Source of the DNA: Buxus sempervirens
Lineage: Eukaryota > Streptophyta > Magnoliopsida > Buxales > Buxaceae
Length of the DNA stretch: 64,000 nt
Reading direction: 5' to 3'
Assembly: GCA_947561395.2 (NCBI GenBank)
Contig: OX387182.1
Span: 53,653,283-53,717,282, forward strand
Every line of letters begins with the position of its first letter. The first letter of the stretch is position 1. The position numbers and the translations under genes were made by a program. Positions 1-10,393 of this stretch are shown here, in pieces. Below the pieces are notes generated by a model. It saw nothing but the letters and a program-made list of their open reading frames with translations, had not been told where the DNA came from and ran no database searches.

Positions 1-773
1 AAAGTGAACAGGACATGGCTCTTACCTTACTCCCAAATTTTGAGCCTTTATATCATTTCTTCTGGACCCATAAACCCAGCCTACGTTTCGTCCTGTTATG
101 AAGTCCTTTCTAATTTCAAAGAATGTGACATTAACTCCCAGACAAACTGGCAATGACAGAATCAAAGGAACAAAAGAACTTTGGCTAGACATAATGGTTA
201 CCCATGGAATGAAGTTATATAGGATTTGAACCTGTTTAACCTTCATTTCTAAACACTGGAACCAAAGCCTACATTTCGTTCTACTAATAAGTCCTCTCTA
301 ATCGTTGGATCGTCATCCATGGAAATTGACAGGGCCCTCAGATTGGGGCAAGGCACCAACCCGAATAAGGGAACCAAGTGAGAGAAAAACCATTTCAAAA
401 CCCCCAACCAAGGGTGGGAAAAAGGAAAAAACAAGAGAGAAAACTAAAAGAGCTAGGGAAGGGCAGTGCCAAAGAAACCCCCTGAACCCAAAACAATTCC
501 CCTCATTCCAACTTGGGGCATGCCATTGAAGGAAAAAGTGTTGAGACCTTTCCAGGGAATGCCGAGAAGCATTATTTCATAAGTCTAAATGAGAGTGTCA
601 GGTGACTGACCCAAAGATTACTGGTCTTGTCATGGACCCACTTTGAAAAGAGGGAACTCCAAACACTTGGTGAATTCTCAAAAGATTTTAATTGCCTGGA
701 TTTTGCACATAATTTTGATGATAAATTCTGATTAACTAAATTTCACTTGAACTTTTGCAGGTACTGACAAAAC
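1..773 (+). mobile_element. Element B, post-pol untranslated region (left part)
   Basis: No convincing coding sequence. Two stretches (about 72-117 and 263-303) share a motif around GCCTACGTTTCGTCCT followed by an AAGTCCT-like block. A related motif lies downstream of pol in element A (18021-18065) and, reversed, in element C (46730-46775). That places this stretch just 3' of a pol gene that lies outside the window to the left. With 774-1304 and 27947-33049 it forms the 3' part of one older + strand Tat-type element interrupted by element A. The assignment is inferred from the shared motif and from the tandem arrays on both sides of element A. Confidence 0.6.
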
Positions 774-1299
774 TTGAAACAGACAGAAAAAGCCATCACG
801 GTGCATTCACACACTAATATCAAAACAAAATTTGCCACCATGTATTCTCACATGGGGCACCGGAACAAAATTCGTCACCATGTATTCACACATGGGGAGC
901 GAAAAAGTCATCACAATGTATTCACACATTGGATGCCATCACAGCGTATTCACACGTTGGATGTAAAAACAAAATTCGTCACTATGTATTCACACATGGG
1001 GCGCAAAAAAGTCATCACAATGTATTCACACATTGGATGCCATCACAGCGTATTCACACGTTGGATGTAAAAGCAAAATTCTTCACCATATATTCACACA
1101 TGGGGCGCAAAAAAGTCATCACAATGTATTCACACATTGGATGCCATTACAGCGTATTCACACGTTGGATGAAAAATCAGAATTGTCACCATGTACTCAC
1201 ACATGGGATGCAAAATGAATCGTCACCATGTACTCACACATGGGGCACAAGCAGAATCGGCACCATGTATTCACACATGGAACGCAGAAAGGCCATTTC
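774..1299 (+). repeat. Tandem hairpin repeats of element B (left half)
   Basis: Repeats with a larger unit of about 104 bp, best seen from 860 to 1170. Each unit holds several small hairpins with the constant loop ATTCAC: CCATGT/ACATGG, CAATGT/ACATTG and CAGCGT/ACGTTG arms (the last with a G-T pair). Open frames across this stretch are repeat artefacts. The array resumes at 27952 beyond element A with a longer unit, so element A inserted inside it. Confidence 0.85.
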
Positions 1300-1304
1300 G
1301 GCGT
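1300..1304. repeat. Target site duplication of element A (left copy)
   Basis: GGCGT directly precedes the 5' LTR at 1305 and recurs at 27947-27951 directly after the 3' LTR. A perfect 5-bp duplication is typical of Ty3/gypsy integration and fixes both LTR ends. Confidence 0.9.
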
Positions 1305-1394
1305 TGTAGACACCCCAAATTGCACAAACAATCATCAAAAATCATTATCTTCTTGAAAGCCAGCACAGAAATTGAAGAAAATGAACTTTTACCT

Positions 1395-1536
1395 GTATCC
1401 GGTTACTCAGGCCGGATACAAGTACTCCTTTGTGTATCCGGTAGGACATACCGGATACATGTGAGCCTTAGTGTATCCGGTACCATGTACCGGATACCTT
1501 AAGGCCCTTTTGTATCCGGTCTGATATACCGGATAC
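1395..1536 (+). promoter_or_regulatory. Palindrome array in U3 of the 5' LTR (4 x 25 bp, 39-bp period)
   Basis: Four copies of GTATCCGG-N9-CCGGATAC start at 1395, 1434, 1473 and 1512, an exact 39-bp register. The ninth arm base is usually complementary too (T with A, or C with G). The LTR TATA box follows at 1692. The 3' LTR repeats the same four units at 25756, 25795, 25834 and 25873. Confidence 0.9.
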
Positions 1537-1691
1537 ATTAAGTTTGCTCAAAATTAGGGTTTTCCGAGAGAAATCACTTGTTACCATCATGTCCCTCATT
1601 TAATGAGGGGAAATCTCGGAAACAACCTTAGGGTTAAGGTTGGTGGGTTCTAGACATTAGGTTGTGTCTACCAATGACCTTAGCCTTTGCC

Positions 1692-1699
1692 TATAAATA
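1692..1699 (+). promoter_or_regulatory. LTR TATA box
   Basis: TATAAATA in the middle of the LTR, conserved in the 3' LTR and in the LTR of element C (reverse strand, 39355-39362). Transcription would start about 30 bp downstream, near 1720. The 61-residue open frame drawn across this site has no ATG and is not a gene. Confidence 0.8.
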
Positions 1700-1794
1700 A
1701 GAGGCTCCTCTTCAAGCAAAGGACCAAGTTTTTGGAGATCGAAGAACTCCGAGTGAAGAAGGGAACCGCTGCCGGATTGCTTCCAGAACCCCAG

Positions 1795-1796
1795 GT
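1795..1796 (+). other. Putative splice donor in the LTR leader
   Basis: CCCCAG|GTAAGC is a near-consensus plant donor about 75 nt after the predicted start site. It is identical in the 3' LTR and in the LTR of element C. Its likely partner is the acceptor at 10341-10342 just before gag. Splicing would remove the PBS and the whole repeat-rich 5' region from the gag-pol message. Confidence 0.6.
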
Positions 1797-3554
1797 AAGC
1801 CTCAACCCTCATTTATTTTCTGTATTTAATTTATTAGATCTAGATCTCTTCTTCTACCTTTCTGTAAAATAAAGCCTCTTTTTGTGTGTGGAAATCCTTC
1901 CCCGGCTCAAAGTATCTCAAGACTCCCCTAACCGTAAAACGTGAAGGCGGGATCTAGGAGAAACGAGATTGGGGATTGACCCTAGTGCTAGAACCCATGT
2001 AGCATAAGGCTTTTGAATGATTGAAAACCGTTCTATAATCAAAGTACCCTTGATTATCTCGAAGAACCGTGTTTAACGGGGAGAGAGAACAGAGGGAAAC
2101 GATAATGGAACGGAACCCTAGGCTATGCTAGAACCTATCTTGTTGAATCTATATGCATGATATGTTGTTGTATTAATCTTGCTTGGTTTTTCACTCTTGC
2201 ACACATATTACACTCTTTTGGTGGAATAGGCTCATATTTGGGGTTTATTGCATCTATTGTGATAAATCTCAAATAAATGACCTCAATCAATTCTGGAAGG
2301 TTTTACAATGATTTTTAAAGGTTTTATATTCATTTTGCACGAATCACACACTTTTTGGCACATTTTGGCATTGGTTTTACTCAAAAAGGGCCTAACTGGA
2401 CAGCACCTGTACCCTTACTTCGGATGCTCATAACTTCATCGTCCGGATGAATTTTGGAGTGATTTCAGAACCATGGGAAAGGTGAGGCTGTCTAGTTTAT
2501 GTCCGTCAAATTTCATAAATTTCCATAGAACGGATTTTTGACACCTCTCTGTCGAAGTTAAGTAGACAGTTCAGGTTCAAATACAGAACTTGTCACTTCG
2601 ACGGAGCGCCATGTGTTCGTTTTAAGTCCGATTCGGGTATTTTTGTTTCTGAGTACTCCTTTATGAGTCTATTTTCAAATCCAGTTGGTTTCATAATTTT
2701 TGGATTCCATTTGAATTATTGGTAGCCGATTTACTCAGAACTGCTCAATGGCATTTTTCTGGGTGAATCTGTGATCTTCGGGGCCTGTTTGGGATATCAC
2801 CCAAGGCACATCCGAAGGGATTTTTGTATGAAGCTAGTTTCTTTTGAAAGATGGCCATACAGACTTCAATCACACCAAATTTCGTGGATTTTTATGGAGT
2901 GGATTTTTCTAGACAATTTTCCAAAGTTGCCCACTCGTCACTTTTAAAAATCCCCAGCAGCAACTTCAAAGGAGCATAACTCCTAGGATTTTAATTGGAA
3001 TGCAGTGAAATTTTGCATAAGACCCTTATTTACTGTAATCTTTCAAATGAATTTAGTTTGGTTTGATCTAAAATTGGATTTGAATGATTTCAAGACAAAT
3101 GGCATTACTTTTCACCGAATTTTCCGGATTTAATTCAACTTGGTTTTTGAGTAACTTGTGCTTTGATTTCCATCTTTTGAGATATTCCAGAAATGATATT
3201 GACATAAGGGAAGATCTAAAATCCATTTGGATCCTCATGTGAAAATATCATACATTGGTCTTTTTTCAAGGTTTTCTATGATTTTAGCAAGCTTTCTATT
3301 TTTGCATGAACATACACTTGGCAACCACTTCGTGTGGATGAATGGGGGTGCCTAACACCTTCCCCCGTTCATAATCTAATCCCCTTACCCATCTCTGGAT
3401 TTTATTTTCAAGTAGGGTTATTTTTACCTTAGAACTCTTTGGTGTCCATTCTCACCCCAAAATCATGAATGGTGGCGACTCTCCCGTTTTTGCGCTGAGC
3501 CCGTGTGTTGACGGAGGGATGATCATTCCAGTGATTTTTTCCATGTCTCACAAC

Positions 3555-3574
3555 TGGCAACTCTGTTGGGGACT
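3555..3574 (+). other. Primer binding site (tRNA-Arg-like)
   Basis: TGGCAACTCTGTTGGGGACT lies two bases after the LTR. The intact form in element C starts TGGCGACTCC, which complements the 3' end of plant tRNA-Arg(ACG) with CCA. The A copy differs at two of those ten positions by transitions, consistent with decay. Confidence 0.75.
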
Positions 3575-5088
3575 TGTGGATTTAAGCCTATTTGTGTATA
3601 TTCATGTTTTTTCTTTACTTTTGAATGCTTGCTATTTTGTTTACTTTATTGGTGTATATTGGTGTATTCTAAATCTGATTGGGATGCTTTTAAATTTTAC
3701 ATTGATAAAGGCATGTGTGTATGGCTGGATATGCTTAGGATCATGTTTAGGGCCTTACCTTGTTGTGCATGCCTACTTGTTTTTTTGTTTGCCTTGTGTT
3801 AGGAGGTTCTTAGTGCCATGTTTTGAGCATGAAAATAAAGTGCAAAAAAAAAAAAAAAAAATCAGTAACTCAATGTATATTTTTAGGATTCCCGAAGCAT
3901 GCTTTCCCCCAATGCAAACCTTTTTTGTGCCATATGTTAGGTATTAAATTTTAGGCTTTGATTTGGGCATGAATGAAGCATGTTGAGTACCAAAGATGAA
4001 GAATACAAAATCTGTAAATCCAGTAGCCAATTTGGGGTTTTTCAAGCATGTTTTCCTCAACAAAACACCTCTTGTACAATACATTTAGGTGCTGTATTTT
4101 TAAGCTTGGATTTGGGCATAAAACAATGTCATTTGAGCACAAAAAATGAAGAACAAAAAATCTGGAAATTTCAGTGTATACTTGGGGGTTTTCAAGCATG
4201 TTTAAATGATCAAAACCTTTCTTGTATCATGTCAAGAAGTGGCAAAATTTTAGGCTCCAATTTGGGTAGAAATGGTACACTTTGAGCATGAAATCTGGAA
4301 TTTTAGGAATGCTTTTGGGTTTCAAGCATGCTTACCTGATTTAATTGTTGTTTGTACAAATAACATGTTTTGTATACCACTTTTTGGGCATGTAATATTT
4401 TTTGTGCATATTTAGTTGTTTTGGTGCTTGCTTGCTTGTATTTAGCTTCATTATTTTTGTCATATGTACCTTGGCTTGAAATTGAATGCATAGCTACGAA
4501 AAAGAGTGGCAAGGGGCTGGGACGTTGTGAATGTACCTCAATTTTAAATGCACTTGAGCACAATAAACACTTTGCACAACCTACCCTTTTACCTATAGGA
4601 AGTTGAACCATGAATTTGGGTAGCTTGGCGCACCGAGGTCGTGACTTCGGAAAGCGAAAGTGAAAGCATTCACCTTAGAATTTGAGTCAATGATGTGATG
4701 ACAATGGGATCTGTGATTCGATTCCGGGCATCACTAGACTTGAGTTCTAAGTTGCCAATTAAGCCAAAACCCAAAAACCATATGCTTGAAGGTGGAGAAA
4801 CACGTTTTCAACTAAAAGCACACAATTGCGTTTGGGGAAGTGGGTGTAAATGTGGGAAGACCGTTTGCATGTTCTAGAGGCCAAGGTATACTATGAATAC
4901 CATATTGAAGGTAATACAAGGTGGCAAGGTAAAGCCATGTTCTTTTCCTGAATTTGGGGAATTTTGCAAGTATGATGTCCAAGCCCAATTTGGGGCAAGT
5001 TTTCAAGGTCAAGATAAGGTGAACACCAAGTGGGAATGAAAAAAAACAAATCGGGTGAAAAAAAGGAGTCAAAATGGCCATTTCGGCA
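3575..5088 (+). mobile_element. 5' untranslated region of element A, proximal part
   Basis: No supported gene. From about 3840 to 4340 there are three to four degenerate units of roughly 150 bp. Each contains an AAATCTGNAAAT-like block, a TTTCAAGCATG block and a 'tttgggcat' block. A poly-A run lies at 3843-3860. The block around 4620-4680 (GCACCGAGGTCGTGACTTCG) is well conserved in reverse in element C near 61190-61225. Small open frames here show no recognisable protein. Confidence 0.75.
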
Positions 5089-5230
5089 GTAACCGACAAC
5101 TCAGGCCGGTTAAGAATAACCTTGTGCATATCTGGTATATAATGCCGGATACAAAGGGCTATGCGTGTATCCGGTCATTGTGACCGGATACATTAAGCCA
5201 TACCCTTATCCGGTCATTAATACCGGATAC
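5089..5230 (+). promoter_or_regulatory. Palindrome array inside the 5' region (4 units, 39-bp period)
   Basis: Units start at 5089 (arms changed to GTAACCG/CCGGTTA), 5128, 5167 and 5206, exactly 39 bp apart. The last two keep most of GTATCCGG-N9-CCGGATAC. The matching array of element C is at 60612-60752, also with one AACCGG-type unit at the same end. No TATA box is obvious beside it, unlike the other arrays. Confidence 0.8.
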
Positions 5231-5526
5231 ATGCAGAAACTCAATAAATTGGCTTTTTCAGCCCGAATTTTCAGAATAAAAATGCCTAAACACTGTGTAT
5301 AATCCTTAGGCACCCCAAAGAAAATATAAAAATGTCAAAAATAAAATAAAATAAAACAAATAAAAAAAATGAATATTCTTTTAGGATTAAACCTAAGGTT
5401 GAAACTCAAAGAATGAGCTAAGGTGTCATATTTTTTGACATCAATTCAATTCAAACATGTGTCAATCAAGCTTTAGAACTTGAAAATCTTCTAAAATGCA
5501 TCAAATTTCAAAAAAATAAAAACCCT
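5231..5526 (+). other. AT-rich spacer, no gene
   Basis: Low-complexity AT-rich sequence with an AAATAAAATAAAA stretch near 5340. It is also present in element C (about 60360-60560, reversed). I see no gene or structured motif. Confidence 0.6.
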
Positions 5527-6120
5527 TAGTTGGTCTCCTTTTTACCAATCAAGATCAAAAAAAGTGGGACCTCTGGAAGCCCTAGAATATTCCATGAACC
5601 CTTGATTGGTCTCCCTTTTACCAATCAAATCAAATAAAAAATTGGGACCTCTGGAAGCCCTAGAATATTCCATGAACCCTTGATTGGTCTCCTTTTTACC
5701 AATCAAATCAAATTAAAAAAATGGGACCCTTGGAAGCCCTAGAATATTCCAAGAAACCTTTGGTTGGTTATTTTTATCAATCAAATCAAAACATTTGTGG
5801 GATACTTGGAAGCCCTAGAATATTCCAAGAAACCTTTGGTTGGTTTTTTTTATCAATCAAATCAAAACATTTGTGGGATAATTGGAAGCCCTAGAATATT
5901 CCAAGAAGCCTTTGGTTGGTTATTTTTATCAATCAAATCAAAACATTTGTGGGATACTTGGAAGCCCTAGAATATTCCAAGAAACCTTTGGTTGGTTATT
6001 TTTATCAATCAAATCAAAACATTTGTGGGACACTTGGAAGCCCTAGAATATTCCAAGAAACCTTTGGTTGGTTTTTTTTATCAATCAAATCAAAACCTTT
6101 GGTTGGTCTTTTTCGTACCA
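5527..6120 (+). repeat. Tandem repeat, about 75-bp unit, element A 5' region
   Basis: About seven units built from GGTTGGT(C/T) - T-rich - ACCAATCAA - GGGA(C/T)CT(C/T)TGGAAGCCCTAGAA - TATTCCA. Each contains the hairpin TTGGAA-N11-TTCCAA or a GGAA/TTCC version. The same family forms a longer array in element C (58800-60330). The open frames at 5764-6191 are repeat translations, not genes. Confidence 0.9.
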
Positions 6121-6831
6121 ATCAATTGAATTTTGTGGGCCATTTGAAAGCCTCTGAATTTCAAACATCAATCCCTTTGGGCCATCTATAAGCCTCTGAA
6201 TTATAGACACATCCTTTTTGGGCCATCTAAAAGCCTCTGAATTTTAGACAAACCTTTTTGGGCCATCTAAAAGCCTCTGAATTTTAGAAACAACCTTTTT
6301 GGGCCGTTTGAAAGCCTCTGAATTTCAAACATCAATCTCTTTGGGCCGTCTAAAAGCCTCTAAATTTTAGACACAACTTTTTTGGGCCATTTGAAAGCCT
6401 ATGAATTTCAAACATCAACCTATTTTTGGCCGTCTAAAAGCCTCTGAATTTTAGACACAATCTTTTTGGGCCATTTGAAAGCCTCTGAATTTCAAACATC
6501 CACCTATTCTGGGCTGTCTATAAGCCTCTGAATTATAGACATATATCCTTTGGGCCATCTAAAAGCCTCTGAATTTTAGACACATATCCTTTGGGCTGTC
6601 TAAAAGCCTCTGAATTTTAGACACATCCTTTTTGGGCCATCTAAAAGCCTCTGAATTTTAGACAAACCTTTTTGGGCCATCTAAAAGCCTCTAAATTTTA
6701 GACAAGCCTTTTTGGGCCATCTAAAAGCCTCTGAATTTTAGACAAACCTTTTTGGGCCATCTAAAAGCCTCTGAATTTTAGACACAACCTTTTTGGGCCG
6801 TCTATAAGCCTCTGAATTATAGACATATATC
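6121..6831 (+). repeat. Tandem repeat, 41-bp hairpin units, element A 5' region
   Basis: Seventeen units of about 41 bp, each GGGCC(A/G)T - arm - GCCTCTGAA - arm. Three arm classes occur: TTTGAAA/TTTCAAA, TCTATAA/TTATAGA and TCTAAAA/TTTTAGA. Every unit keeps arm complementarity while the loop stays almost constant. Three further units follow the solo LTR at 10032-10150. Confidence 0.92.
6827..6831. repeat. Target site duplication of the nested solo LTR
   Basis: ATATC at 6827-6831 is repeated at 10027-10031 across the solo LTR. Removing the insert restores a normal 41-bp repeat junction (ATATCCTTTGGGCC). Confidence 0.92.
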
Positions 6832-7863
6832 TGTGCGCGCGTGGGAAACGCGGCACGGGGTAATTCGGAGTCGCCACCGCCTGATGGGGTGCAGGCGGAG
6901 ACCTGGGTGCCTAAGTTTGTCTATTAGGGCTTTGGTCTGCGGCTTGAGATTCTAAGTCGGTTCTCGGTTGTGGTCGGGGGAAGTCCGTAGACACCCCAGT
7001 CCACCCCGTCGGATGACGGGTCCCGTGGGTTCCCTGATTTGAGTCAGCTTTCTCACTTTTGGTTCTCACCCGATTCCTAATCCAGCATGCATTTTTGTTA
7101 GGTCTTGGTGGGACCACCTGAGTGGTGTGGGTCCCTTTAGTTGATTTTATCTTTGCTTAATTTTTGGTTTCCTGAGTCTGATTGGGTGGGCCCCGTTGGA
7201 AGGCCCACGGTGTTTTTGTTGGGCTTAGGTAAGCCCGTGTGCCCTTAGTGGGCCTCTGTCTAACCCTGGGAGGCCCTGTGGGCTTTGGGTAATGAGTTGG
7301 TTTTAAGGTCCAAGTTTGATTATTAAGTTGCTTTTACGCAAGTGGTGGGCCGGATTGATTTGTGGGCCCCTTAGGTGGGCCCACATGGTGGCCAAGTAAG
7401 CTTAACTCATCTTTATTCAATCTTTGCCAAAGTGGGCTTGGGGCCCATGATCCCGATTTTTGGGCTTTGAAAGCCCAGTTCCTTGGAGTTTAGGGCCTAT
7501 CCCCTAATTCGGTTCGGTAGGTGGGCTTTAGCGGGCCCGTTAGGCCCTGGCCCATGGTCTCGGCCAAACCACACAGTTTATGCATTCATTCACATCCAGG
7601 TGCGGGTGGGCCACATTGGGTTTGGCCCATCCGATTGGTTTGGTTCATTTTGCTTAATCTTGCTTAAGTTGCATGCATTGGGGTTTATTGGGCTTGGTGG
7701 GCCCCGTTGGAAGGCCCACTATTGTGCCAAGTTGGACCGGTTGGTCCAAGTCCCAAGTTGGGTTTTCGGGTGACCCGGAAACCCTATCGGTTCAATTGGT
7801 TTAGCTTAGATCATTCCAAAATGCAGCAAGACAGCAGAATATACAAAAAATACATTTCAGTGT

Positions 7864-8005
7864 GTATCCGGCAACTCAAGCCGGATACACTTGGCCTGCA
7901 GGTGATCCGGCCAGAGTGGCTGGATACACAGGGGCCATAGGTGATCCGGCCTCAGTGGCCGGATACACCTAGGCCATATGTGATCCGGCCTGAGTTGCCG
8001 GATCA
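7864..8005 (-). promoter_or_regulatory. Second palindrome array in the solo LTR (downstream of its TATA)
   Basis: Four 25-bp units start at 7864, 7903, 7942 and 7981, exactly 39 bp apart. Three read TGATCCGG in the left arm instead of GTATCCGG. In LTR orientation this array lies about 1.1 kb downstream of the TATA box, in the transcribed part. Confidence 0.85.
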
Positions 8006-9076
8006 CCCTGGAATGGCCCTTTTTGGTGATTCTGCCATTCGGGGTGGTTTCTAGAGGTTCCCAGGAGGCTTTATGAGCTGTGTGGGCCCCTGGATGGGCC
8101 CACGTTGGTTCAGGCTCAGGGGGGAAGCCTCCTTTTGCTTCTTTTCTTGGTTTCTTGACAAAGGCAAAGGGGTTGGTGGGGACATGGGTTTGATCTTAGG
8201 CCCTTGGGCTACCGGGGCAGCAAGGACTATGGGGAGCTTACCGCTGTCTCCCCCGAGAACTCATCAAAATCGGAGTCAAGGGGTACAGGGCAATGACTCT
8301 TCATATAACATTAATGACAACACAAATGGGGTAGGCTGGCCAATCAAAGGCTTCATGCATGAAGGCGAAATCAAGCGTAAAAAAAAATGAGCACCATGAC
8401 GGCGCCATCGGGATTCCTACGTCATCTCTAGTGAAAACGAAACCTCGTCCTAGCATGCGTAGCAAATGAACCTTAAAGAAGGGAAAGAGGGGGGGTTACA
8501 TAGGGGTACATGGGAAGCAAGTAGGAGGGAACAAACTCCCTTTTGAAACAAGCATGCATACTTTAAAACAGTGGCCGAAAATGGGGCCATAAAACCTCTC
8601 CTCCTCCCTTGGGATCGTGCATGGGGTCTCCCTCATCCTTGGAGACCACCATGCTACCAAGAGGCGGAGAAAAAGCACATGTAAACATCCTTTAAAACAG
8701 ATATGAGCTTGGTAAAGAAGAAAAACACAAAACTAGCATGGAAAACTGTCTCTTTAATATATGTGTAAATAAACGTACCAAGGAGTCTCACCTGATGGTC
8801 CTTGAGTGCCTGGGCAGTGTGGATGCACCTCCTTGCAGCGGGACAGCAGCCGAAAACTTCTTCTCTTTGGGCCAACAGCACTTGCACACCTTCTTCTTGG
8901 GGTATGAGTGAAGATGGGGAAAGAAAAGGAGGGTGGTAGTGGCTTGAGATGGTCAAGGATGGTGGTAGGAGCCTTAAGGAGTAGGAAGGGATGGGATTCG
9001 GAGGGGAGCAAATGGGGAAGGAGAGCTGGGAGACAATCAAAAAACACCAACCCCCGTAAACGAGCTGCTGATTTGC

Positions 9077-9084
9077 TTTTTATA
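9077..9084 (-). promoter_or_regulatory. TATA box of the nested solo LTR
   Basis: TATAAAAA on the reverse strand, 11 bp from the nearest palindrome unit (9096-9120). This is the same close array-to-TATA spacing as at the antisense gene promoters. Confidence 0.75.
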
Positions 9085-9095
9085 GACAATTTAAC

Positions 9096-9327
9096 GTATC
9101 CGGCAACTTAGGCCGGATACACTATAACCACTGTGTATCCGGTCTTTAAGACCGGATACACTAAGTTCCTTTGTATCCGGTCTTGAAGACCGGATACAAA
9201 CAAAATGATTTCAAAAATTAAATGCCGCCGCGAATTTGTCGGGCGATCGGCGCGAATCTCGCGCGCGAATCTGATTGTATCCGGTCATGAAGGGGAGCCA
9301 GTGTATCCGGTATATGGGACCGGATAC
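9096..9327 (-). promoter_or_regulatory. Palindrome array upstream of the solo-LTR TATA box
   Basis: Full GTATCCGG-N9-CCGGATAC units at 9096-9120, 9135-9159, 9173-9197 and 9303-9327, plus a half-decayed unit from 9277. The spacing of the first three is 39 and 38 bp. Sequence between 9198 and 9276 is CG-rich and unrelated. Confidence 0.88.
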
Positions 9328-10031
9328 AAATTGAAAATTTACGGATTTGCCCTTCGACTTGACCGATTCGACCGATTTGACCCTTTTTGATATCTACGGA
9401 TCGGCCGTACGAAATTTTTATATTTAAGATTTAGTCCCTGAGATATTTTGCTGCGTTGGCTGCCACGTGGGCAGTTCTTGCGCCACGTGTGCAGTTTCCG
9501 GCTTTTGCTACCCGGAAACTTCGACAGACCATATCTCCTTCATCCGAACTTCGATTTGAGCAAACTCAATTGTGTTAAACTCGTATCGGAGCCCTCTATT
9601 TAATGACATGGGGCTAAGCACTTGGCACGGATTCCGAGAAAAAGTCAATTTTAGGTTTTCCCTTAAGTTTGACTGCCCTTAGAACCTTCATCCGGACTCT
9701 GATTCCGGCAAACCCAGTTGCGCTGGAACCGTGTCAGGATTCTCTATCCATTGGGCTAAAGTAAGGTATTTGGCACGGAAATCGAGGAAAAGTCAACTCT
9801 TGGCTTTTCCTTAAGTTTGACTGCCCTTAGAACCTTCATCCAGACTCTGATTCCGGCAAACCCAGTTGCGTTGGAACCGTGTCGGGATTCTTTATCCAAT
9901 GGGATAGATTAAGGTGGCCAAATTTTATCCGATTAAAAGGTCAACTTTGCACCCCTCAGGGTTTGACTTTTCGGCCAGGTTTTGCATTTCTGGCCTTTTG
10001 GGAGCGCAAAAAATGAGGTTCTTACAATATC

Positions 10032-10165
10032 CTTTGGGCCATCTAAAAGCCTCTGAATTTTAGACACAACTTTTTTGGGCCGTCTATAAGCCTCTTAATT
10101 ATAGACACGTATCCTTTGGGCCGTCTAAAGGCCCCTGAATTTTAGACATTTCTCATTCTTTGGGA
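10032..10165 (+). repeat. Remainder of the 41-bp hairpin array
   Basis: Three more units continue the array interrupted by the solo LTR, with TCTAAAA and TCTATAA arm classes. A degenerate 75-bp-type unit follows (GGAATCCCTAAAATATTCC). Confidence 0.88.
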
Positions 10166-10340
10166 CCTTTGGAATCCCTAAAATATTCCAACAATAAAAA
10201 AAAAAAAACAAAAAATGGAAAAATATAGAAAAAAAACAAATAAATCCGGACTTGTGTTCACCTAACCCACTTATCTACATTTATAGGTGTGTGACTCAGA
10301 TTAAATGGGAGCTGACATGTTTCTTTGCTTTTCCTTTCCT

Positions 10341-10342
10341 AG
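10341..10342 (+). other. Putative splice acceptor before gag
   Basis: CTTTTCCTTTCCTAG|GTACA is a pyrimidine-rich acceptor 51 nt upstream of the gag ATG. Element C has an equivalent T-rich CCCCAG|GTACA at 55375-55376 on the reverse strand. Paired with the LTR donor at 1795 it would define an intron of about 8.5 kb in this copy (about 5.3 kb without the solo LTR). Confidence 0.55.
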
Positions 10343-10393
10343 GTACACTTATTTGCAATCATTGCTCCCGTGACCAGATCCAAAGCCAGAGCT

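Larger units (their letters stand above)
1305..3552 (+). repeat. 5' LTR of element A
   Basis: Starts TGTAGACACC and ends CTCACA just before the PBS. It aligns along its whole length with 25666-27946 with scattered substitutions. It is 2248 bp against 2281 bp for the 3' LTR; the 33-bp difference is one gap near 3426. Element C LTRs keep related sequence at that gap, so the 5' LTR of A suffered a deletion. U3 holds the palindrome array and TATA box, followed by a splice donor. Confidence 0.95.
6832..10026 (-). mobile_element. Solo LTR of a second Tat-type family nested in element A
   Basis: 3195 bp bounded by TGTAAGAACC (reverse strand, at 10026) and CGCGCACA (at 6832), with a perfect 5-bp target duplication. 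No internal region, so it is the product of LTR-LTR recombination. Its 3' portion (about 6840-7140 read in reverse) matches the end of the element B LTR (about 32730-32990), so the families are related. Unlike B it carries the GTATCCGG palindrome in two arrays. The open frames inside it (for example 8654-9089) show no recognisable protein and straddle its leader. Confidence 0.9.

Noticed and set aside
774..1309. Histidine-rich 60-126 residue frames
   Set aside because: They are products of the hairpin tandem array in element B with no domain and no codon-level conservation.
1395..1536. Resemblance of the palindrome arrays to a CRISPR array (25-bp repeats, 14-bp spacers)
   Set aside because: Plant retrotransposon context, only two to four units, palindrome centres vary, spacers are short and partly similar, no cas genes.
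1687..1872. 61-residue frame recurring in the LTRs of A and C (also 26048-26233 and 39182-39367)
   Set aside because: It lacks an ATG, starts inside the TATA box and crosses the conserved splice donor. Its recurrence reflects LTR identity.
5764..6191. Open frames with repeated FYQSNQNICG-like peptides, and similar frames at 58889-60357
   Set aside because: They are translations of 75-bp tandem repeats in the untranslated region; no start context, not conserved as proteins between A and C.
8654..9089. Proline/serine-rich frames of 111-128 residues in the solo LTR
   Set aside because: They lie in the transcribed leader of a solo LTR, overlap each other in different frames and show no recognisable domain.
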